A DNA stretch of 64,000 nucleotides from Lysobacter arvi (lineage in GTDB: Bacteria; Pseudomonadota; Gammaproteobacteria; Xanthomonadales; Xanthomonadaceae). Where the stretch lies: NCBI GenBank assembly GCA_031216755.1, contig JARUHG010000003.1, positions 372,001 through 436,000 on the forward strand, in the 5' to 3' direction. Positions 57,377-64,000 of this stretch are shown here, in pieces; position 1 is the first letter of the stretch, and each line of letters starts with the position of its first letter. The position numbers were made by a program, and so were the translations under genes. A model generated the notes under the pieces. That model ran no database searches, was not told the origin of the DNA, and worked only from the letters and a program-made list of their open reading frames with translations.

Positions 57377-57883
57377 ATGAATGCGCGCGACCCCGGATTT
57401 CCCAGGCTGGGCCAACCCCTGCCCGGCCACGCCCAACTCGACCTGGAGCATTTCCTGCCCTATCGGCTGTCGGTGCTGAGCAACCGCGTGAGCGGCACGA
57501 TCGCGCGCATCTACACCGAGCGATTCCAGCTCAGCATCACCGAATGGCGGGTGATGGCCGTGCTCGGCCGTTATCCCGGGCTGTCGGCCAACGAGGTCGC
57601 CCAGCGCACCGCGATGGACAAGGTCGCCGTGAGCCGCGCCGTGGCCCGGCTGCTCGACGCCGGACGCCTCGATCGCGAGATCCATGGCGACGACCGGCGG
57701 CGTTCGGTGCTGAAGCTGTCCGAAGGCGGCTATCGCATCTACGACGAGGTGGCGCCGCTGGCGCTCGAGTTCGAGCGGCGCTTGCTCGATGGGATCGACG
57801 ATCAGGAACGGGCGGTGTTGTTCCGCTTGCTGGACAAGCTGGATGAGCTGGAGTTGCGGGCCGAGGCGGAAGGGGTGTCGTGA
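57377..57883 (+). CDS. MarR-family transcriptional regulator, probable regulator of hpd
   Basis: This 168-residue winged-helix dimer has LPYRLSVLSNRVSGTIARIY as the dimer helix. ITEWRVMAVLGRYPGLSANE and VAQRTAMDKVAVSRAVARLL form the helix-turn-helix, and the wing contains DGDDRRRS-like HGDDRRRSVLKLSEGGYRI. In related bacteria a divergent MarR regulator (HpdR type) controls tyrosine catabolism. The palindrome just upstream and divergent hpd support the same role here. No strong Shine-Dalgarno sequence precedes the ATG. Confidence 0.9.
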   Translation: MNARDPGFPRLGQPLPGHAQLDLEHFLPYRLSVLSNRVSGTIARIYTERFQLSITEWRVMAVLGRYPGLSANEVAQRTAMDKVAVSRAVARLLDAGRLDREIHGDDRRRSVLKLSEGGYRIYDEVAPLALEFERRLLDGIDDQERAVLFRLLDKLDELELRAEAEGVS

Positions 57884-57891
57884 TTCCGCTG

Positions 57892-57970
57892 TTGTAGTCC
57901 GGGTAAGGCCGCAGGCCGCACCCGGGGCTGTCACGCCTGACCGGGTGCGCTTCGCTTACCCGGGCTACAA
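57892..57970. repeat. REP-like inverted repeat (TTGTAGTCCGGGTAAG ... CTTACCCGGGCTACAA)
   Basis: The outer arms TTGTAG(T/C)CCGGGTAAG are complementary, and an inner CCGGGTGCG pairs with CGCACCCGG. The element is 79 bases, begins nine bases after the MarR-gene stop, and has the look of dispersed REP-type elements in xanthomonads. Confidence 0.7.
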
Positions 57971-58006
57971 AGGCTTGTAGTGCTTCAACGTGGCCATTCA
58001 AACAAT

Positions 58007-58030
58007 AACGGCGACCTTGAGGTCGCCGTT
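58007..58030 (-). terminator. Terminator of the POT transporter gene
   Basis: AACGGCGACC pairs with GGTCGCCGTT around TTGA. The minus-strand reading leads into ATTGTTTG, and the plus-strand reading into GTTCTTG. It is about 110 bases after the transporter stop and may serve both directions. Confidence 0.65.
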
Positions 58031-58065
58031 GTTCTTGAAGCATCGCGATCTGCCAGGCTGCGGGC

Positions 58066-58093
58066 CTGGATCCCGGCTTTCACCGGGATGACG
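58066..58093. repeat. Short repeat CTGGATCCCGGCTTTCACCGGGATGACG type
   Basis: The core is ATCCCGG-CTTTCA-CCGGGAT, an inverted repeat flanked by CTGG and GACG. This short element is dispersed widely in proteobacterial genomes. One copy is seen here, next to two other inverted repeats. Confidence 0.6.
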
Positions 58094-58137
58094 CACCGGC
58101 AAAGCGGCTCGCGCGAATGCGCGAGCCGGCCGACGCG

Positions 58138-59646
58138 TCACTTCACGCCGTGCATCAGGCGCTGCACCAGCGGCGCGATGAGGAACAGCAGCACGCCCGG
58201 GATCACCAGGGCCCAGAAGCCGAAGGTGTAGCCCGACAGCGCCGACTGCACGTTCATGCCGGTCTCGCCCGACACGTGGCTGGCGAAGATGCCCGAGAGG
58301 TTGTTGCCGATGCCGGTCGACAGGAACCAGCCGCCCATGCCGAAGCCCACCAGGCGCACCGGCGCCAGCTTGGTCACCATCGACAGGCCGATCGGCGACA
58401 GGCACAGCTCGCCGATGGACTGGATCCAGTACACGGCGAACAACGTCCAGAACGGGATCTTCAGCGTCTGCGGGTCCACCAGCGTGGACAGCGCGAACAT
58501 CAGCAGCAGGAACGCCAGGCCGTTGAAGATCAGGCCCAGGCTGAACTTGCGCGGGATCGACGGATTGTGGCGGCCCATCTTCACCCAGATCCACGCGATG
58601 ATCGGCGCCAGCGTGATGATCGCCACCGAGTTCACCGACTGGAACCAGCCCACCGGGAACGTCCAGTCGCCGAACTCGCGGTTGACGATCTTCTCGGCCA
58701 GGAAGCTGAAGGAGCTGCCGGCCTGTTCGAAGAAGCACCAGAACAGCACGTTGAACGCGAAGATGATCAGCATCGCGATCACCATGTCGCGCTGGCGCGG
58801 ACCTTCGCGGATGCCTTCCACCAGCAGCAGGATCGCCAGCGCGATGAACATCGCCGTCAGCACCCACTGCAGCGAATCGGCGCCCATGCTCAGCAGGAAA
58901 TAGATGCCGGGGATCGCGACGATCGCGCACAGCGCGGTGATCGCCAGTCGCGCGCGGCTTTCGCTGCCGGCCGGCGGCAGGCCGATGCCCTGCAACTGGC
59001 TGCGGCCGATCCAGAACCACACCAGGCTGATCAGCATGCCGATGCCCGAAGTGATGAACACGACCTTGTAGGCCGGCATGTCGGGCGTGCCGAACACGTT
59101 CTCGGCGAACCAGCCGGTGATCAGCGGCGAGATCATCGCGCCCAGGTTGATGCCCATGTAGAACAGGGTGAAACCGGAGTCGCGGCGCTCGTCGCCTACG
59201 GCGTAGAGCTTGCCGACCATCGTCGAGATGTTCGGCTTGAACAGGCCGTTGCCGGCGATGATCGTGGCCAGGCCGAGCTTGAACACCTCATGGTTCGGCA
59301 TTGCGATCATGAACAAGCCGGCGGCCATGATCACGGCGCCGAGCAGGATGGATCGCTGGTAGCCGATCACGCGGTCGGCCACGTAGCCGCCGAAGATCGC
59401 GGCGGCATACACCAGCGCCAGGTACGCGCCGTAGAGCTGGTTGGCGGGCGTCTCGCCCGTGCCGCTGCCGTCGTAGAACTGCGCGACGATGTAGAGCACG
59501 AGCGCCCAACGGATGCCGTAGAACGCGAAGCGCTCCCAGAACTCCGTCATGAAGAGCATCCACAGCGGGCGCGGATGGCCCATGGTCTGCGGGAATGCGG
59601 GAAGTGGCGCGGCCGGGCCGGGCGCGGATGGTGCGGTTCCGCTCAT
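58138..59646 (-). CDS. POT-family proton-dependent oligopeptide transporter
   Basis: This 502-residue protein belongs to the MFS (PTR2/POT family). The E-F-W-E-R-F-AFYG signature is present as TEFWERFAFYGIRWALVLYI. FYMGINLGAMISPLITGWFA is the second signature. GNGLFKPNISTMVGKLY is also conserved, and about 14 helices are expected. It imports di- and tripeptides with protons. The ATG with AGGGGA upstream (MSGTAPSAPG) is chosen over an in-frame start 11 codons earlier. Confidence 0.93.
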   Translation of the reverse strand: MSGTAPSAPGPAAPLPAFPQTMGHPRPLWMLFMTEFWERFAFYGIRWALVLYIVAQFYDGSGTGETPANQLYGAYLALVYAAAIFGGYVADRVIGYQRSILLGAVIMAAGLFMIAMPNHEVFKLGLATIIAGNGLFKPNISTMVGKLYAVGDERRDSGFTLFYMGINLGAMISPLITGWFAENVFGTPDMPAYKVVFITSGIGMLISLVWFWIGRSQLQGIGLPPAGSESRARLAITALCAIVAIPGIYFLLSMGADSLQWVLTAMFIALAILLLVEGIREGPRQRDMVIAMLIIFAFNVLFWCFFEQAGSSFSFLAEKIVNREFGDWTFPVGWFQSVNSVAIITLAPIIAWIWVKMGRHNPSIPRKFSLGLIFNGLAFLLLMFALSTLVDPQTLKIPFWTLFAVYWIQSIGELCLSPIGLSMVTKLAPVRLVGFGMGGWFLSTGIGNNLSGIFASHVSGETGMNVQSALSGYTFGFWALVIPGVLLFLIAPLVQRLMHGVK

Positions 59647-59802
59647 GCGGTATCCCCTGTGTGGATCAAGTACTGACAAAAGGAAAACCCACGCCGGGCG
59701 GCACGGGACCGGGGAGGATTACCGGCCGGCGCCTGATCCGTCAAACCGCGTGAACGCGCCGAAGTCGTGCTGCGACGCAGCATCGCGCCTGAACTGGGAC
59801 GA

Positions 59803-60231
59803 TCAGGGGCGGCCGGCGGCACCGGCGGTCTCGACCGCCAGAGCAAGCAAATGCGGGAAGTCCGGATGCGCATCGCGCAGCATCGCCTGCGCCTCGTCCA
59901 GCGCGCACCAGCGCAGCTCGGCGTGCTCGGCAAGGTTGGCGGGCTCTCCGCTCCAGGTCGCGATGCGGTAGAGCCGAAGGCGCCACGGCTCAGGTGCGGC
60001 ACCTTCGAGCGCGCCCAGAAGCGATACATCGTCGGCCTCCACCACGATGCCCAGTTCCTCGACGAGTTCGCGAACGATCGCCTGCTCCCCGCTTTCGCCT
60101 GCCTCGACGTGTCCGCCGAAGACGTCCCACGCGCCGGCGAGCCAGTCGCAATCGTCGCGCCGCCGGCCGAGCAGAACGCGTCCGTCGCGCACCAGCAGCG
60201 CCCCGACGCAGTCGTGCACGCCCGAGGCCAT
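59803..60231 (-). CDS. Nudix hydrolase
   Basis: The 142-residue protein contains the Nudix box GHVEAGESGEQAIVRELVEE with an LGI ending (GX5EX7REUXEEXGU). The N-terminus (GALLVRDGRVLLGRRRDD) and a WDVFGGHVE strand are MutT-like. It hydrolyses a nucleoside diphosphate linked to an unknown group. The start is five bases after the kynA stop, suggesting an operon, but no metabolic link to tryptophan breakdown is evident. Confidence 0.88.
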   Translation of the reverse strand: MASGVHDCVGALLVRDGRVLLGRRRDDCDWLAGAWDVFGGHVEAGESGEQAIVRELVEELGIVVEADDVSLLGALEGAAPEPWRLRLYRIATWSGEPANLAEHAELRWCALDEAQAMLRDAHPDFPHLLALAVETAGAAGRP

Positions 60232-60236
60232 CGCGT

Positions 60237-61121
60237 TTACCTCGGCGGCGCCACGCCGTAGCCGGCCTTGGCCCCGATCATCGTGCGCACGTCGAACAGT
60301 TCGGGGAAGAAGGTCAGTTCCAAGGCCTGCTTGAGGAAGCCCACGCCGCTGGATCCCCCGGTGCCGCGCTTGAAACCGATGATGCGCATCACCGTGCGCA
60401 TGTGGCGGAAGCGCCACAGCTGGAACTGGCTTTCTAGATCGACCAGGTCCTCGCACAGGTGGTACGCCGCCCAGTGCGCGTCGACGTCCTCGTAGATGCG
60501 CTCGAACACCGGCAGCAGCTCCGGATCGGCCACGTGCGACTGCGACCAGTCGCGCTCGACGTGGCGCGCCGGCACCGCGTGCCCGTGACGCGCGAGATAG
60601 CGCAGGACCTCGTCGTAGAGGCTCGGCGATTCAAGCACGTCGCGCAGCACGGTTTCGGCTTTCGCATCGTGCGAGAACACCTTCAGCATCGAGGCGTTCT
60701 TGTTGCCGAGCAGAAATTCGATCGTGCGGTATTGCAACGACTGGAAGCCGGACGACGGCCCGAGGATTTCCCGGAACTCCATGTATTCCGACGGCGTCAG
60801 CGTTTCCAGCACCGACCACATCTCGGTGAGCTGGCGCAGGATGTTCTTGCAGCGCGCGAAGATCTTCTGGCATTCGCCCAGGCGGTCCTCGCGCAGGTTC
60901 GCGATGGCCGCCTTGAGCTCGTGGATCATCAGCTTCATCCACAGCTCGGCCACCTGGTGCTGCACGATGAACAGCAGTTCGTCGTGATGCGGCGGATTGG
61001 ACAGCCGCTGCTGCGCCGACAGCAGCGTGTCGAGCTGCAGGTAGCCGGAATAGCTCATCCGTCCTTCGAAGTCGGTGTGGATGCTCGATTCCAGTTCGCG
61101 CTCGTTCTTCTCGACCGTCAT
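60237..61121 (-). CDS. kynA: Tryptophan 2,3-dioxygenase
   Basis: The haem enzyme opens the indole ring of tryptophan to N-formylkynurenine. Its 294 residues include [35 protein letters not shown] (substrate-binding region), [37 protein letters not shown] with the haem histidine, and the ending [13 protein letters not shown]. No kynB or kynU follows in this window. The start [10 protein letters not shown] is selected over an upstream frame extension. Confidence 0.96.
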   Translation of the reverse strand: MTVEKNERELESSIHTDFEGRMSYSGYLQLDTLLSAQQRLSNPPHHDELLFIVQHQVAELWMKLMIHELKAAIANLREDRLGECQKIFARCKNILRQLTEMWSVLETLTPSEYMEFREILGPSSGFQSLQYRTIEFLLGNKNASMLKVFSHDAKAETVLRDVLESPSLYDEVLRYLARHGHAVPARHVERDWSQSHVADPELLPVFERIYEDVDAHWAAYHLCEDLVDLESQFQLWRFRHMRTVMRIIGFKRGTGGSSGVGFLKQALELTFFPELFDVRTMIGAKAGYGVAPPR

Positions 61122-62149
61122 TGCAGGCTCGGGTGACGCCGGATCGTTCCGGTCAGGGCCCAAAAGGGTAGCGCATCGGCATCTGCCGCCCCGCACGCGC
61201 TTGGTCATCGACATGAAACACCCGCGACGGACGGTGCGACCGTGGTGGCGCTCGCGTTCGACGCGGACGTTGCCCTGGCGTCAACGTTCCCGCCGGCTGG
61301 AGCTGCGCTGCGCCGGTGCGCGATACCGCCACGACCACCGTCACCTGCACGCGCGCCGCGCTCGCCTCGCAACACGGTGCCACGTTCCACGGTGTGCACC
61401 GCCATCCCCGCACTTGCGAACGGGTCCGCCGTGCGCATGGCCGTCGCGGTGCACTCGCAGACACGCGATCCGGCGAACGCCGACAACGATGCCGCCGCGC
61501 GGGTCAGCGTGGTGACCGCGGCCGATCTGTCCGTGCACATCGAAGGCGGTGTGCTGCCGCCATCGCCGCATCGTCTGGCTGGTCGTGCGCACGCACCGTG
61601 ACCAGCGCGGGCTTCCGCGCGCGGTGCACGCGCAACACCGCGCGTTATGTCCGCGTGCCGTGGTTCGCCTTTGCCATCGTCGTGCCGGAGCGACCGCGGA
61701 CCGGTACGCAACTGGCGCTCATCGCGCACGTCGCGTTGGCCACGCCCGACCCGGACGCGTCCGACAACACCGACACGCTACGAGTGGCCATCCGCCGCTG
61801 ATCGGCCGGAAAACGATCCGGGGGGCGCGGCGATGCCGCGCCTTTCCGCTCGCGTTCTCGCCGTTACCGCGGCCCGCATTCAGGCACGCTCCATACCGCC
61901 GCGTCCGGCGCCGTGTAGCGTCTTTTCCGCAAAGTTGCATGCCGCACCGCGCAACGGGCCTTGACGCGGCCTTGGGTATCATCGCGAGCAACAGCGCGTC
62001 GTTCGGGCCCGGTTATCGCGGCCGGCTGCGCGCCTCGGAGCCAGGTCGGAGATGCCCGGCCCAGCCCTCCGAACGGTCCCTGCCGGCACTGGATCCGGGA
62101 CGCGGCCGCTTCGGCTCCCTGTCACCGACACCCAGTCAGGACTCCCGCG
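61122..62149 (+). pseudogene. Gene-free kilobase holding a decayed DUF11-repeat protein remnant (about 61.24-61.80 kb)
   Basis: No intact gene is seen between kynA and the E1 alpha gene. Plus-strand frames contain fragments that fit the DUF11 surface-repeat pattern: TVTCTRAALASQHGATF, then in another frame ALANGSAVRMAVAVHSQT and DPANADNDAAARVSVVTAAD followed by LSVHIEG, then in the first frame again LIAHVALATPDPDASDNTDT with a stop soon after. Successive repeat parts thus lie in different frames, implying frameshifts in a former adhesin-like gene. The remaining sequence to 62149 shows no recognisable product; it carries the presumed upstream region of the E1 alpha gene. Confidence 0.6.
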
Positions 62150-63220
62150 ATGACGGTCGCCGCGACCTTCGAAATCGAATACCTGCAATACCTCGGCCCC
62201 GACGGCAAGCCCGTCGCCGAACTTCCCGCCGCATTCCGCGATCCCAAGGCACTGCTGCCGCTATTCAAGCAGATGCTGTTCGTGCGCACGTTCGACGCGA
62301 AAGCCATCGCGCTGCAGCGCACGGGCAAGCTCGGCACCTATGCCAGCTGCCTCGGCCACGAGGCCACGCACGTGGGCATCGGCGCGTCGATGCAACCCGA
62401 CGACGTGTTCGCACCGAGTTATCGCGAATACGGCGCGCAGTTCATGCGCGGCGTGCTGCCCCGCGAGGTACTGCTGTACTGGGGCGGCGACGAACGCGGC
62501 AACGACTTCTCCGGCCCGAAGCAGGACTACGCCTGGTGCGTGCCGATCTCGACGCAGTGCCTGCACGCCGCCGGCGCGGCGCTGAAGTTCAAGCTGATGA
62601 AGCAGAAGCAGCTGGCCGTGGCGTGCTGCGGTGACGGCGGCTCCTCGAAGACCGACTTCTACGCCGCGCTCAATTCGGCCGGTGCATACCAGTTGCCGCT
62701 GATCCTGTGCGTGGTGAACAACGGCTGGGCGATTTCGGTCCCGCGCTCGGCGCAGACCGGCGCGAAGACGCTCGCGCAGAAGGGCCTGGCCGGCGGCCTG
62801 CATAGCCTGCAGGTGGACGGCAACGACCTGATCGCCGTGCTCGAAGGCATGCGCCGCGCGAGCGAACGCGCGCGCAGCGGCGAAGGCGGCAGCGTGATCG
62901 AGTTCATGACCTATCGCCTGCACGACCACACCACGGCCGACGACGCGCGCCGCTACCGCAACGAGGACGAAGTGAAGGACGCCTGGACGCGCGAGCCGAT
63001 TGCCCGCCTGCGTGCGTACCTCACCGCGCAGGGGGTCTGGAGCGAAGCGGAGGAGAAGGGCTGGGCCGACGAATGCGCATCGAAGGTCGACGTCGAGATC
63101 AACGCGTACCTGGAGACGCCGGTGCAGCCGGTCGAAGCGATGTTCGACTACCTCTACGCCGATCCGCCCCCGGACCTGCTGGCGCAACGCGCCTTCGCGC
63201 TCGCACAGGAGGGCCGCTGA
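62150..63220 (+). CDS. 2-oxoacid (pyruvate or branched-chain) dehydrogenase E1 alpha subunit
   Basis: This 356-residue TPP-dependent alpha subunit has the diphosphate-binding motif CCGDGGSSKTDFYAALNSAG, then QLPLILCVVNNGWAIS, with YREYGAQFMRG, DGNDLIAVLEGMRRASERAR and TYRLHDHTTADDARRYRNED. It would decarboxylate a 2-oxoacid and pass the acyl group to E2. Branched-chain oxoacid dehydrogenase and PdhA-type pyruvate dehydrogenase of xanthomonads look alike, so the substrate is open. Its stop overlaps the E1 beta start by one base (TGATG). Confidence 0.88.
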   Translation: MTVAATFEIEYLQYLGPDGKPVAELPAAFRDPKALLPLFKQMLFVRTFDAKAIALQRTGKLGTYASCLGHEATHVGIGASMQPDDVFAPSYREYGAQFMRGVLPREVLLYWGGDERGNDFSGPKQDYAWCVPISTQCLHAAGAALKFKLMKQKQLAVACCGDGGSSKTDFYAALNSAGAYQLPLILCVVNNGWAISVPRSAQTGAKTLAQKGLAGGLHSLQVDGNDLIAVLEGMRRASERARSGEGGSVIEFMTYRLHDHTTADDARRYRNEDEVKDAWTREPIARLRAYLTAQGVWSEAEEKGWADECASKVDVEINAYLETPVQPVEAMFDYLYADPPPDLLAQRAFALAQEGR

Positions 63221-64000
63221 TGAACGCCGAGGACACCTCCCTGAGGAGCGGGTCGAAGATCGACGCCAAGGCCGCCACGCCCACCGCGATCACGCTGATC
63301 GAAGCCATCACGCAGGCGCTCGCCTACGAGATGCGCGCGGACGACAAGGTGCTCGTGCTGGGCGAGGACGTCGGCGTGAACGGCGGCGTGTTCCGCGCGA
63401 CCGCCGGCCTGCAGCAGCAGTTCGGGCCCGAGCGCGTGCTCGATACGCCGCTGGATGAAACGACGATCGCCGGCCTCACCGTCGGCCTCGCGTCGCAGGG
63501 CATGAAGCCGGTCGCCGAATCGCAGTTCGACGGCTTCGTCTACCCGATGGTCGACCACATCATCTGCCACGCGGCGCGTTTCCGTTACCGCACGCGCGGC
63601 CGCCTCACCTGCCCGATGGTGTTGCGCGTGCCGTGGGGCGGCGGCATCCGCGCGCCGGAACACCACAGCGAGGCGAACGAAGCCATCTTCACCAACGTGC
63701 CGGGCCTGCGCGTGGTGATGCCCTCCTCGCCCGCGCGTGCCTACGGCCTGCTGCTCGCCGCGATCCGCGATCCGGATCCGGTGATCTTCATGGAACCCAA
63801 GCGCATCTATCGCCAGTACAAGGAAGTCGTGCCCGACGACGGCGAAGCGCTGCCGCTGGACGTGTGCTACGTGCTGCGCGACGGCACCGACGTCACGCTG
63901 GTGACGTGGGGCGCGCAGGTGAAGGAAGCGCTGGAAGCGGCGGAAAAGCTCGCCGGCGAAGGCATCAGCGCCGAGGTCATCGACGTGGCGACGCTGCGTC
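63220..64000 (+). CDS. 2-oxoacid dehydrogenase E1 beta subunit, 3'-truncated by the window
   Basis: The first 260 residues are present. TLIEAITQALAYEMRADDKV, VLGEDVGVNGGVFRATAGL, RVLDTPLDETTIAGLTVGLA, AESQFDGFVYPMVDHIICHA and RVPWGGGIRAPEHHSEANEA are the conserved E1 beta transketolase-like pyrimidine domain blocks. The C-terminal domain begins at DGTDVTLVTWGAQVKEALEA. It pairs with the upstream alpha subunit. An E2 gene would be expected just beyond the window. Confidence 0.9.
   Translation, partial: MNAEDTSLRSGSKIDAKAATPTAITLIEAITQALAYEMRADDKVLVLGEDVGVNGGVFRATAGLQQQFGPERVLDTPLDETTIAGLTVGLASQGMKPVAESQFDGFVYPMVDHIICHAARFRYRTRGRLTCPMVLRVPWGGGIRAPEHHSEANEAIFTNVPGLRVVMPSSPARAYGLLLAAIRDPDPVIFMEPKRIYRQYKEVVPDDGEALPLDVCYVLRDGTDVTLVTWGAQVKEALEAAEKLAGEGISAEVIDVATLR

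Overview
The window is about 64 kb of dense, high-GC chromosomal DNA from a gammaproteobacterium of the Xanthomonadaceae, most likely Lysobacter or a close relative. The evidence is gene content and order: a Clp-type CRP regulator beside speD, xanA/xanB-type mannose enzymes beside etfBA, a polysaccharide locus closed off by metB, dispersed trp genes, pilU, and tyrosine catabolism by the homogentisate route. The genus is an inference. Both ends cut genes: xanB on the left and the E1 beta subunit of a 2-oxoacid dehydrogenase on the right.

Region 1 (1-20.2 kb) is a surface-polysaccharide (LPS O-antigen type) locus between etfBA and metB, the place where xanthomonads carry their variable LPS locus. 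XanA and XanB make GDP-mannose, and Gmd and Rmd turn it into GDP-D-rhamnose. A three-domain glycosyltransferase of 1116 residues, an FkbM methyltransferase with a long coiled coil, and the ABC exporter Wzm/Wzt, whose ATPase has a C-terminal extension, fit a capped glycan exported by an ABC transporter. Five further genes at the left end look like a separate decoration module: a HAD-UbiA fusion resembling polyprenyl-phosphate phosphoribosyltransferases, a GT4 enzyme, a half-size EamA protein, a methyltransferase and an unfamiliar 749-residue membrane protein. Ten genes on the minus strand (wzm to the GT4 gene) look like one operon. It converges on an etfB-etfA-xanA-ubiA operon.

Region 2 (19-30 kb) holds metB, cystathionine beta-synthase, a sulfotransferase-like P-loop protein, a 2OG-Fe(II) oxygenase, ydcH with a structured leader, an OmpA-like envelope pair, pilU, maiA and fumarylacetoacetate hydrolase, tRNA-Gln(CTG), and rpsI-rplM. 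Region 3 (30-48 kb) holds glcF, coq7, speD, clp, trpC, trpD, trpG and trpE scattered among other genes, an OmpR-type two-component system with a small acid-shock-like secreted protein upstream, a YegS lipid kinase, rraA, rpe, a DnaJ-domain protein and purC.

Region 4 (48-64 kb) holds transporters (EamA, NhaA, CaCA, POT), a metallo-beta-lactamase-fold hydrolase and the other half of tyrosine catabolism: hmgA, hpd and a divergent MarR regulator with a clear palindrome between them. It also has a DUF559 gene flanked by inverted palindromic repeats, a cluster of short repeats, kynA with a Nudix gene, a decayed DUF11-repeat gene, and the start of a 2-oxoacid dehydrogenase operon. No CRISPR array, rRNA, prophage or transposase was seen.
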